Below, in pieces: positions 45,137-53,640 of a stretch of 64,000 nt of DNA. The notes below the pieces were generated by a model. The model was not told the origin of the DNA. It ran no database searches and saw only the letters and a program-made list of their open reading frames with translations. Origin of the DNA: Phocaeicola fibrisolvens (GTDB taxonomy: Bacteria; Bacteroidota; Bacteroidia; Bacteroidales; Bacteroidaceae); contig NZ_JAOQJI010000015.1 of assembly GCF_025567125.1 (NCBI RefSeq), positions 1 through 64,000 on the forward strand. Reading direction: 5' to 3'. The position numbers were made by a program, and so were the translations under genes. Numbering within the stretch: the stretch's first letter is position 1; the number at the start of each line of letters is the position of its first letter.

Positions 45137-48031
45137 CTATTTTTCGCTATCGTAAATGACATCAAGTAGCTCATTTGCAAGTTTCACATCTGTGATTTTA
45201 ATAATGTTGTCTTCCTCTGTTACATAGCCAAGTATATTGATACTGCCATACCAGACTGTGGACTTATCTATGACGCACGAGGATAAGGATAGTTTCGGTA
45301 CAATCTTTACATATAATCCCAAACTTTTTAGATAATCCGTCTGACTGTTTTCCTCTGATGTGAGAATTGATACTTGAATACCACTCGCATGAAACTCTCT
45401 GAGTGTTTTAACAAATGTGTTTCGTTCTGTACGATAGAGTCTTGGAGAGGATATGACAATAGATTGTCTTGAACTTTTCAAATTTTCCATAAATGCCAAG
45501 CGGAACGTACTGCCATTGAAAATCTGTCCTTCACATGACGATGTGTGCAAGTTTTCTGTGTCATCAAACAATGTCGGATTATCTTTTGACAGTACACGAT
45601 AACCGATGGCAGAGTATCCTTTCAGGCGTTTACGATACATGCTCTCACAAACAGGTTCGTGTATATCAATATAGTCGTAAATACGGACATCTTTTTTCCC
45701 CTCATTCTCACGGTGCAAACGTCCGGCATATTGTGCCACCAATCCTTTCCATGAGATTGGCAGTGCCAAAAACAGTGTATCAAGTCGTGGATAGTCAAAT
45801 CCCTCTCCCACATATTTTCCCGTGGCTACTATTACAAGAGGGGCATCTTTGGGTATATCCTGTAACTTTTGCAGCGTTTCTCTCTTGTTTTTTGCAGTCC
45901 CTTCTCCTGTGAGTTGTATGATGTTGGCTACATGCTGCTTCAACATTTCGGCAAGCAATTCTACATGAGAAGTTCTGGCAGTAAGTATTATAGGTGTTCG
46001 GCCTGCAGCCACGACATTAAGAACATCCTCTATTATAAGATTATTCCGTATTTTCGATTCAGCGAGGGATTGTGATAGTGCCGTAAACGATTGTTTATCA
46101 TCGGTAACAGGTCTGTAAGATGTAAATCTCGGCACAAGATAGCGCTGGAACGACTGCTTCTGAATCTGTGCCTTGGCATCGGCAGAAAAACGAATCGGAC
46201 CGCATTGCATGAAGATAATAGGCTGCAAACCATCTTTGCGGATGGGAGTGGCAGTAAGTCCATAGACATAATGTGCCGTAACGTGTTTTAATACATTCTC
46301 GAATGTAATGGAAGATACGTGATGACATTCGTCTACAATGATCATCCCGTATCCTTTTACAAAAGGTTTGATTTCGTCGTTTTCAAAACATGACTGCATA
46401 AGGGCTATATCAATAACACCATGCAACGTGTTAGAGGTAGAATCAAGACACCCGACTGGAGAAAATGCCTTCTTCCTGCCTCGTTTCTTGGAAATCTCAT
46501 CTTCTGTAAAATCTATGTCAAGAAATTCTGACAGGCGTTCATGCCATTGCATAAGCAATGCCTTGGAGTGTACCAGAATAAGTGTATTTGTCTTTCTTCG
46601 GGCAATCAGAGCCGCGGCTGTAACAGTCTTTCCAAAGGCTGTCGTTGCAGACAACACACCGTTGGAAAATGGCATGAGGGCATTGATAGCGTCCAACTGT
46701 TCATCGCGTTCCTTTCCTTTGAATGTTACGCCAATAGGTTTACCATAATTTGTATTATCAACTATTTCATAATCAATTTTGAGGGAATACAGCATGTTGA
46801 TAATGGCATCCTCACACCCCCGAGGCATTGCAAGATATTCATCGGTAAAATCTGCACGGCAGATAATACGAGGAATGTTATATGTGGAAATACGCATCGC
46901 CTGTTTGCTGTAGAATTCAGGATTTTTGAACGCCGCAATATGTTTCAAATGATTACTAACCTTATCTGAAATAGATTTTAAAGGAATATATATCCTGTCT
47001 GATTTATGTATTATAAGTCTGCCGTTAAAGTCTTCCTGGGTCACATCCTGTATGACTGGTATTTCCCACGGTTTATTTTCCGAAGAAGTAGCTAATGTCC
47101 CAAAATCTTCTTGCTGATGCTGTATCAATAATGTATCTACGGTACCTTCATCTATTTTTCTTACATTGTATAGATATGTCCATTGATCCTGGAACGGAAG
47201 AAACTGCTCATCTACAAAAACGCTGTTTCCTGCTTTCCTGGCTTTTCCCTGCAATGGTAACGCAATGAGATTGCCGAATCCACCTTCCGGTACTTTATCC
47301 TGATTGGGAAAGAAGCGATCGTATGAATCGAATGTAATCCGTCCATTGCGCTTCATGGCTTCTGTAAGAATTGTATTGCCTAATTTCCTTGCTTTGTAGG
47401 CTGGTATGGGTTCATTAAAGAAAGTCCACACATGCGCACCATTGCCAGAACGTGAGCGTTCTATACTGAACGGAATTCTCCACTCTCTACAAATGGAAAT
47501 AAATGCCAAAACATCGTTCTTATATCCATGAGTGCAATTTTTGTCATCAAAATCAGCACACAGGAAAGAACATTTATTATCAGAAGTAACGACGTACAGA
47601 CCGATAACATCGCATCCGTTCTCATCCTTGCCTTCCAGATGTCGGTATATGTCTTGATTGGTTAACGGGGCAAAATTGCGGTTAGGACACTCTGCGCATT
47701 TATGCTTTTTCTTGTCACATATTCCTCTGCGCCATTCGTTGATACATACAGGTTGGTAACCACCTTTTTCTGTGGTTTTGTTGAACCATCGTCGTGCAAA
47801 TACATCATCTCGTCCCTTGAAAAAGTTACGGAACAATGCAATTTTCTCATCAAGAGATAGTTTGATTGGAGGGTATATTATGGAAGAAAATGCTGTGCTT
47901 TCATCGTCACGTTTGATGGAGGAATACACTATACCATGTTGTGAAAGTATTGACTTCAGTTCTTCATTTTCGGCAAGCAGGGCATCGTATTTTATGACAA
48001 GCACATTGTATTTCTCTTGAAAACTGTCCAT
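45137..48031 (-). CDS. TOTE-type archaeo-eukaryotic primase / SF2 helicase fusion protein
   Basis: A 964-residue multidomain protein. After an N-terminal coiled coil (1-35) and Cys residues at 96, 105, 112 and 115 (possible zinc site) comes a primase domain of the type named after TOTE conflict systems, with metal-binding ADFDD (159-163) and SGNGAHVW (His200). An SF2 helicase follows: Walker A AFGKT (about 465-469), DECH (567-570), TATP (593-596) and the C-terminal motif QYAGRLHRE. The C-terminal 130 residues resemble a PLD-like nuclease (VIDKSTVWYGSIN) but the His and Lys of HxK are absent. By family this is a predicted anti-mobile-element system. It is the last of three tightly linked genes, 3 bases after DUF3307. 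AT-rich by eye. Confidence 0.85.
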   Translation of the reverse strand: MDSFQEKYNVLVIKYDALLAENEELKSILSQHGIVYSSIKRDDESTAFSSIIYPPIKLSLDEKIALFRNFFKGRDDVFARRWFNKTTEKGGYQPVCINEWRRGICDKKKHKCAECPNRNFAPLTNQDIYRHLEGKDENGCDVIGLYVVTSDNKCSFLCADFDDKNCTHGYKNDVLAFISICREWRIPFSIERSRSGNGAHVWTFFNEPIPAYKARKLGNTILTEAMKRNGRITFDSYDRFFPNQDKVPEGGFGNLIALPLQGKARKAGNSVFVDEQFLPFQDQWTYLYNVRKIDEGTVDTLLIQHQQEDFGTLATSSENKPWEIPVIQDVTQEDFNGRLIIHKSDRIYIPLKSISDKVSNHLKHIAAFKNPEFYSKQAMRISTYNIPRIICRADFTDEYLAMPRGCEDAIINMLYSLKIDYEIVDNTNYGKPIGVTFKGKERDEQLDAINALMPFSNGVLSATTAFGKTVTAAALIARRKTNTLILVHSKALLMQWHERLSEFLDIDFTEDEISKKRGRKKAFSPVGCLDSTSNTLHGVIDIALMQSCFENDEIKPFVKGYGMIIVDECHHVSSITFENVLKHVTAHYVYGLTATPIRKDGLQPIIFMQCGPIRFSADAKAQIQKQSFQRYLVPRFTSYRPVTDDKQSFTALSQSLAESKIRNNLIIEDVLNVVAAGRTPIILTARTSHVELLAEMLKQHVANIIQLTGEGTAKNKRETLQKLQDIPKDAPLVIVATGKYVGEGFDYPRLDTLFLALPISWKGLVAQYAGRLHRENEGKKDVRIYDYIDIHEPVCESMYRKRLKGYSAIGYRVLSKDNPTLFDDTENLHTSSCEGQIFNGSTFRLAFMENLKSSRQSIVISSPRLYRTERNTFVKTLREFHASGIQVSILTSEENSQTDYLKSLGLYVKIVPKLSLSSCVIDKSTVWYGSINILGYVTEEDNIIKITDVKLANELLDVIYDSEK

Positions 48032-48034
48032 CTG

Positions 48035-48736
48035 TTATTTTGTTACCATTAAACCACACAGCAATGCAATTCCAAAACTTAGAAACGTTCCGGCAAGGAC
48101 ATACTCTGTTTTTGCTGTATCCGTGTCTTTGAATCGAAGGATGGATTTTGCCGCTATGATAAAACCGATTGCTTCATATTGTCCAATGATAACGAATATG
48201 ATTGTAAGAATACGCTCTAAATTACCAATTAACGCTCCTGCATTTTTGATATTTTCACAAGACTGTGTCTCTCCAACTTGATATTTCTTTAAGACCAACT
48301 TAATCAGGATGTTTGCAGGCTTGATGCACAATAGTAACGCCAATATGAACAGAGGTATAGAGTAGCTGCCATTGCAATCCATCGATTGGATTGGCAACTT
48401 TGTTGTAGTGTCAAAGGAAAATGTTACTATAATCAGTATCGCCAAATGAGAAATCTGATCAATCACAAAATTCCATAATCCTTTGGGGCTATATGTTTTG
48501 ATAACATCTATCACCAGATGAGAAAAAGCAATGGCAAGGGCATAAAATCTGAATTCACAAACAGGAACAGCTGCCCATGACACCCCGCCTATGATAAGCG
48601 AATGCACATACAGGAACCAACTTTTAAATTTCCTTTCCTCTTTCTGTGCACAGTATTTATCATTTTGCAGGTAAAAATCACCTATAACATGTGCCAATAA
48701 CAGACTTAAAAACAACCAACTATTCATATTCTTCAA
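48035..48736 (-). CDS. DUF3307 membrane protein
   Basis: A 233-residue inner membrane protein with six to seven hydrophobic segments. The DUF3307 hallmark HVIGDFYLQ is near the N-terminus and AFSHLVIDVIKTY follows. Function unknown; family members often neighbour SatD-like genes, as here. It overlaps the SatD-like gene by 17 bases and is followed directly by the primase-helicase, so the three should share one transcript. Confidence 0.88.
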   Translation of the reverse strand: MKNMNSWLFLSLLLAHVIGDFYLQNDKYCAQKEERKFKSWFLYVHSLIIGGVSWAAVPVCEFRFYALAIAFSHLVIDVIKTYSPKGLWNFVIDQISHLAILIIVTFSFDTTTKLPIQSMDCNGSYSIPLFILALLLCIKPANILIKLVLKKYQVGETQSCENIKNAGALIGNLERILTIIFVIIGQYEAIGFIIAAKSILRFKDTDTAKTEYVLAGTFLSFGIALLCGLMVTK

Positions 48737-49391
48737 AATTTATCTGTTCAAAATATTTTATGGATTCTTCTATACAATACCATTTTGTAGCTGTAGAAGC
48801 ATTATTTACACTGGCTTGGGATATACCTAGTTTCTTGGCAATGTCTGCCTCTTTGAAACCAAGTAGTTTATAATAAACAACTTCACTTTGGCGCATAGTC
48901 ATATCATTTAATATGGCATCGGTCAATAGGGCTATAGTTTGCAAAGGAGCAGATAATTGCTTTTTACTTGTATGAACAGACATCGTTCCCTTATTCAGGG
49001 AACTCATTTCCTCAAGCGCACGTCCTGATAGATATATGGCCTCACCATCCCAAATGCCTTGTTCGGTATTCACTATTCTCATACCTCCGATACCAATGGC
49101 TATCCGTATTCCGTATGTATGGAAATTTTTCGTCTTTTCATTTTTAGCTGTGGAAAAAGATTTGATGCAGGATTTGATTATAAAGGCTATCCGGAATACG
49201 TTTGATACATTTTGCATTACACACTCTATATAGTCCCCTTTTATTTGGCGACCTTCAAAATCAGGATAACTCACTTTTAGCAAGCCAAATAATGATTCTA
49301 TCCTTTGCTTTAATCTTATAGTTTCATTCACAGACAAGGAAGTGGATGCTACTATATCCGCTGAAATTGTTGCAAACATATTATTAGTCAT
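48720..49391 (-). CDS. SatD-like protein with C-terminal helix-turn-helix
   Basis: A 223-residue protein. The first 150 residues resemble SatD and, more distantly, nucleotide-cyclase folds (SADIVASTSL, IKGDYIECV, IRIAIGIGGM, GEAIYLSGRALEEM). The last 55 residues form an HTH (YYKLLGFKEADIAKKLGISQASVNNA). It is the first gene of the three-gene operon and probably its regulator. An alternative start is Met5 (49379), which would leave a longer leader after the promoter. Whether the cyclase-like fold binds a nucleotide is unknown. Confidence 0.75.
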   Translation of the reverse strand: MTNNMFATISADIVASTSLSVNETIRLKQRIESLFGLLKVSYPDFEGRQIKGDYIECVMQNVSNVFRIAFIIKSCIKSFSTAKNEKTKNFHTYGIRIAIGIGGMRIVNTEQGIWDGEAIYLSGRALEEMSSLNKGTMSVHTSKKQLSAPLQTIALLTDAILNDMTMRQSEVVYYKLLGFKEADIAKKLGISQASVNNASTATKWYCIEESIKYFEQINFEEYE

Positions 49392-49402
49392 TGATTTAAT
49401 GA

Positions 49403-49434
49403 CAAAGGTATGAGTTTTCTTTTATTCTATCAAA
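49403..49434 (-). promoter_or_regulatory. promoter of the SatD/DUF3307/primase-helicase operon
   Basis: On the minus strand, TTTG (49431-49434) and TACCTTTG (49403-49410) with 20 bases between, an ideal Bacteroides promoter. The dyad at 49435-49460 abuts the -33 box. Confidence 0.75.
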
Positions 49435-49486
49435 AATTATAGATTATTTAATCTATAATTGAAAAATATAGATGGATAAATCTATA
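49435..49486. promoter_or_regulatory. two dyads upstream of the SatD-like operon
   Basis: AATTATAGATT (49435-49445) and AATCTATAATT (49450-49460) form a perfect 11-bp inverted repeat. TATAGAT (49467-49473) with ATCTATA (49480-49486) forms a second one. They share the half-site ATCTATA and are likely operators for the HTH of the first gene. Confidence 0.65.
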
Positions 49487-49808
49487 ATTGTGGTTTATAT
49501 ACAATATAACCTATAATCGAGTAGGAAGAAAATTACTTCGTTTTTCCTTCTACCTGATTTACTTTTAAAAAGTTTTATCGGATAGCCAAAACTTTGGTGG
49601 GGCATATTCAAAAATATCCGATTGCGATAGCAAAGATTAATACTGTATGGAATCTGCACTCTTTGATGATGCAAAAGGAATAATGCTGAGATGATACGTT
49701 TGTCATTGTTTGTTGGTGTTGATTTTTAGGACGTTCTTAAATTAAAACTTATACGGAACCACCAAATGTTATTTTTCGTACATTCATTGCGCATAAATTT
49801 TAACAGTC

Positions 49809-50938
49809 ATGCAAAACATCTCCATGAAACAATTTACTTGGTGCTGTAAACTCACGTACCGAATTGCCACATTCATGATTCTGCCTGCCCTTATGGCTTC
49901 ATGTGCTGGTGGAAACAGTGATAACAATGCGCGGTGGATAGACAAATGTAGTGTTGTGGCCAATCGGACGGTGGTAAATGGAGATACGGTGATAACCTGC
50001 GATATGTCTGCCGTGAAAGAATCCGTGCGTATACCGTTTAGTACGTTTTTCGATACGTTGGAGGTCATCAAGCTTGACAACAGTAATGAGGATGCGTTGG
50101 TGAGTGAAGCGCAGATGATAACCTTGACAGACAATTACCTGGGAATAAATATCGCTCACGACCCTTATAAACTGTTTACCCGCCAAGGCAAGTTTATAGG
50201 TCGTGTAGGAAATATCGGGCAAGGCCCCGGCGAATATGATTTGTGTTAGTCAAATTGACGAAGCGACAACCGAATCTTCCTGCTTCCCTGGACTACGAAA
50301 CAAATACTGTCTTACGACTTACTGGGTAATTACGTAGGAAGTATCCCATTGCCTTACAGGGTTAGAAAAGGAGAGATGCAGGTGGACTATGACAGACAAC
50401 GGGTAGCTGTACTGCAACTTGCGTTTATGGGTGAACCGGTGGCTTGGGTGCAGGACATGGAAGGGAACATCCTGTTCGAAAACAAATCACCACAGATGGA
50501 CATGGAACCGGATTATAGCAACGAGATTTACTTGCACCGGAAAAGTGGTTCCGGTCTGATATTCTCAATAGACCGTTTTATGCCGACCGTGGATTCCTTA
50601 TATATTTATCATACGGACAACAACAAACTTATCCCGCTATTTACTACGGATTTTGGTAGCGAAATTCCAAGTCATGCTTTCAAAGATTGCGGTAATTACT
50701 ATTTCACGGACATCTACGGTCCCAATACTGACCCGAAGACCAAGCATTTGCATACCGCCACGGTGGTGAAGCGAATTATCATCAATAAGCAGACGCTACG
50801 AGGTGCATATTATAAAATGGTGAACAGTGGCTTGGCGGAATAGCCTTGGAAAGCAAGCGCTGGTTCATGAATGTTTGGAAGTCAAAGATTTCACCGGATG
50901 ACAACGGCTATGTGATATTGGGAAAGAAAAAATCATAA
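49809..50938 (+). pseudogene. 6-bladed beta-propeller lipoprotein pseudogene
   Basis: The first open part (49809-50249) has a lipobox (LMASC) and the family motif GNIGQGPGEYD, then stops. The reading continues as VSQIDEAT in a second frame, then NRIFLLPWTTKQILSYD in a third, runs on to 50843, and resumes after another shift as GGIALESKRWFMNVW, ending at 50938. At least three frameshifts are needed to restore about 375 residues, so it is dead unless they are sequencing errors. Functional relatives are surface or periplasmic lipoproteins in Bacteroidetes. Confidence 0.82.
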
Positions 50939-51008
50939 TAAAATTAAGTAATATTTCACTCTCTAAAATATCCAAGAAATGAAATAAGTATCGATAAACA
51001 TCCATAAG

Positions 51009-51047
51009 AAAAGGTGTGGAACCCAAGTGCTTTCACACCTTTTTTTG
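51009..51047. terminator. terminator between pseudogene and lipoprotein gene
   Basis: Stem AAAGGTGTG with CACACCTTT, flanked by A and T runs; it may serve both sides. Confidence 0.75.
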
Positions 51048-51097
51048 TTTTTATTAGAGTATGTATGCTATAGATAGTGCTTACTTTATTATAGATC

Positions 51098-51502
51098 TTA
51101 TTCCATAAACAATGTGACATCATGTCCTAAGTACTGTTCTTTTTCCTCTGGGCCAATGATGAAAAACGTAGCTTCTATTCTATCATTCCGTAAGTAACCG
51201 ATGAAGTTAAGTATATAACTGTCGGTAGTTTCATTGGGCTTCAGTCTTTTTCCATAAGGACTTTTTATGACGATGGTGTCATTATTCATTTCATATTTTG
51301 ATTTTCCTTTCAAAAGATATAACGTATTTTTGGTTTGGAAAGAAACAGAATCACTGCTTGTAAAGGTGAGGGAAAGACTCTGAGTACTAAAAGTTTTTCC
51401 TATAAGCTTCGTAGAGTTTTGTGTACTTTGATTTTCTGGTAAATCTTTAGAACAAGAAAAAATAAATGCACACAATGAAATAATTAATAGAGATTTTTTC
51501 AT
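51098..51502 (-). CDS. hypothetical small lipoprotein
   Basis: A 134-residue predicted lipoprotein: signal peptide with lipobox FIFSC (Cys17), then a beta-rich body with alternating polar/hydrophobic strands (TFSTQSLSLTFTSSDSVSF, DTIVIKSPYG), like the small lipocalin-type lipoproteins of Bacteroidales. I do not recognise a named family. AT-rich and located in the island. Confidence 0.65.
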   Translation of the reverse strand: MKKSLLIISLCAFIFSCSKDLPENQSTQNSTKLIGKTFSTQSLSLTFTSSDSVSFQTKNTLYLLKGKSKYEMNNDTIVIKSPYGKRLKPNETTDSYILNFIGYLRNDRIEATFFIIGPEEKEQYLGHDVTLFME

Positions 51503-51848
51503 AATGTTCAGGTTGGTAAAAAATATGGTTCTTTATAGCACTGGACCCTTGGTGATTCAAGGAACTTATTATTTTTATGATAACAAAATAATAGAAGAAA
51601 AGGTTCATTTGCAGATTTACAAATGAATAGATGTTTATAATTGGGTTTGTGATTTCAATAAAAACGGTTTTAAGACAGCCTCATATTTGGGTAATCATTA
51701 GGTTACAACTTGACATATAAATCTAAAACTTCATGTTTTCTTAATTTACCGATAGATAATATTGATTCTTATTTTACGCTCACGTTAATTATGTGAGTTC
51801 GATATAAAATCAAAAGATAATGGCTGCCTGTCTTTGATAAAGTTCATT
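51503..51848. other. intergenic AT-rich stretch beside the IS remnant
   Basis: No gene seen. It contains a 9-bp inverted repeat (TATTATTTT 51567-51575, AAAATAATA 51585-51593) and, at 51774-51792, one copy of a 19-bp repeat that recurs at 52157-52175. Confidence 0.45.
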
Positions 51849-52175
51849 TCAATGGCGAGGCTCTTCTCTAAAGGAATAATAGGCTGCGATAGGTGACAAT
51901 GAATCGGTTATGATATATTGCTGAAGGAACGATGTCTGGAGTGTTCTATTAGGAAAGAGATTTTCTTTGTAGTAATGTGTAAAGTAACGGAAACCACCGG
52001 AGTGGGGCAGAATGAGAATAACCATAATCTCAGTTGGGCTTGTTATGATGTCTTTTTGCTTGCCTTCAATCCTATATTTTTCCTCTTGTAATGCAAATTT
52101 CTTACAAAAATCATTAGTCATATCATAAATTTCTGTACTTTAGGCGCTGAAAAGTCTTACGCTTACGTTAACTAT
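51774..52175. repeat. near-identical 19-bp direct repeats flanking the IS remnant
   Basis: TTACGCTCACGTTAATTAT at 51774-51792 and TTACGCTTACGTTAACTAT at 52157-52175 match at 17 of 19 bases, in direct orientation, on both sides of the transposase remnant. Confidence 0.5.
51849..52121 (-). pseudogene. IS982-family transposase remnant
   Basis: The 90-residue frame contains EIMVILILPHSGGFRYFTHYYKE, which corresponds to the N-terminal signature of IS982-type transposases (HSGGFRxFxHYY). After this the frame shifts: a neighbouring frame reads YHNRFIVTYRSLLFL, resembling the family's next segment (YNRF). The catalytic DDE domain is absent, so this is a decayed 5' fragment. Recognised from family memory; not aligned. 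Confidence 0.7.
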
Positions 52176-52181
52176 TAAACA

Positions 52182-53015
52182 ATGAAAAGGAAACTTTTAT
52201 TTATTTCGGTTTTGTGGCTTTGTTGCAGCGCAATCTGTTCTGGTGCATGCATAGATGAAGTGCGTACATTTTATACGAATTATATGACGAATCTTTTAAA
52301 TGTGGATTCGCATAATGAAGCACTGTGTAAGAAGTATTTAACTGAAGAATTGGCTGCCAAACTCCAAAGAATGGTTTATGCTACAGGAAGCAATCCGATT
52401 ATACGGGCACAAGATGTGAATTCAGATGCAATCAAGACATTGAATGTAAGAGAAATTGCAGACGATTGGTATATGGTAAGTTATCTTTGGGATGAAAAAG
52501 ATAGTACCAGTCTGGTAGAGATTCCATTGAAAGTGGGATACGTGAATGACCAATGTAAGATTGTATATATTACCCCGATTGAAAGCGATACCCAATATGG
52601 AGATGAGTGGTTGTTTTGTTTTGGGAATGTAGCTTCTGATAAAATAGATAGTTCATCGGGAAAATCATTGGTCGAAAGTTTTTATAAAGTTTATTTGGCT
52701 ACCTATTGCAGTATGTGCGGCGATTTGAATGTCAGGTTGCAGTCTTTACGTCTGTCAAATTTGTCTCACACAGCTTTGGAGCAATTCAAGAAAGCAGAAC
52801 AGGAGTATTTGCAGGATACTTTCGAGGGCTATGACCTTTTGGTTACGAATTTTGATTTCGACAGTATGTGGTTCAAAAGTCTGAAAGTTCTTCCGTTGGA
52901 CGCTGATAATTATCAGGTTACTTATCAGGCAGGAAAGTACACCCATCAAATGAATATTCAGACTACATACCAAGAAGGCAGATATTGGATTAGTGCCATC
53001 ACTGGCGTTCATTAA
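52182..53015 (+). CDS. secreted protein with two DUF3828-like domains
   Basis: A 277-residue protein with a signal peptide to about ICSGAC. Two similar halves follow, each starting with a V-x-S/T-FY-x-x-Y motif (VRTFYTNYMTN near 27; VESFYKVYLATY near 168) and containing a conserved DW/Y-V-x-Y strand region, as in DUF3828. Periplasmic, function unknown. It starts just right of the IS remnant and probably marks the return to resident chromosome. Confidence 0.75.
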   Translation: MKRKLLFISVLWLCCSAICSGACIDEVRTFYTNYMTNLLNVDSHNEALCKKYLTEELAAKLQRMVYATGSNPIIRAQDVNSDAIKTLNVREIADDWYMVSYLWDEKDSTSLVEIPLKVGYVNDQCKIVYITPIESDTQYGDEWLFCFGNVASDKIDSSSGKSLVESFYKVYLATYCSMCGDLNVRLQSLRLSNLSHTALEQFKKAEQEYLQDTFEGYDLLVTNFDFDSMWFKSLKVLPLDADNYQVTYQAGKYTHQMNIQTTYQEGRYWISAITGVH

Positions 53016-53025
53016 TTCTACTCCG

Positions 53026-53601
53026 TTATTTCTTTCTGCTCAGTTCCGCCCGTATGCGGCTGAGCGACTGAGGCGTAATCATCAGATAAGAGGCGATGTG
53101 CTTTAGCGGGACATGCTGCAGCAATTCCGGATTCTGCTCCAGCAGGGCAAGGTAACGTTGTTTCGCCTGTGCAGCTCCTCCGTTTATCATCCAGTTTTCC
53201 ATGTCCAGAAACTGCCGTTCGAAAATGATTCTTCCGATGTTGGCAAAGGCGATGGAAGAGGCGAAAAAAGTCTCCATCTTTTGCTTGGAGATGCGGAAGA
53301 CCGTGCTGTCGCTAATGGCTTCGATGGAGGTAAGAGAGGGACGGTCGGCCACGTAGCTCCACGAAGAGAAGAGCGTGTCTCCTTCTGAAGCAAACCAGAG
53401 TGAAATGTCCACTCCGTCGCGCAGATAATGTCCTCTCCAGATGCCTTGGGCCACCAGGTAGAGACTGCTGTTGCGTTCTCCTTCCCGTACGATGTGTTCC
53501 CCTTTTCGGTAGGTAAGTCGTTCCATCTGTGCCAGTAATTGCTCAGATTCCGAGGCACTCAGTCCATATTTTTCGTGCAGTATCTCGCTAAAAGTCTTCA
53601 T
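53026..53601 (-). CDS. Crp/Fnr-family transcriptional regulator
   Basis: A 191-residue regulator with an N-terminal cyclic-nucleotide-binding-like beta roll (about 15-120: KGEHIVREGERNSSLYLVAQG) and a short C-terminal HTH (LKHIASYLMITPQSLSRIRAEL). No cAMP-specific residues are clear. It lies 39 bases downstream of a MATE gene on the same strand and may control it. Confidence 0.92.
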   Translation of the reverse strand: MKTFSEILHEKYGLSASESEQLLAQMERLTYRKGEHIVREGERNSSLYLVAQGIWRGHYLRDGVDISLWFASEGDTLFSSWSYVADRPSLTSIEAISDSTVFRISKQKMETFFASSIAFANIGRIIFERQFLDMENWMINGGAAQAKQRYLALLEQNPELLQHVPLKHIASYLMITPQSLSRIRAELSRKK

Positions 53602-53640
53602 TCCTTTGGGTATCTATGTCGCTACAAAGGTAATAAAATC

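Larger units (their letters stand above)
49392..49808. other. intergenic region right of the SatD-like operon
   Basis: No gene seen. The left 100 bases hold the leftward promoter and dyads listed separately; the rest is AT-rich without clear structure apart from an imperfect hairpin near 49521-49553. Confidence 0.5.
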
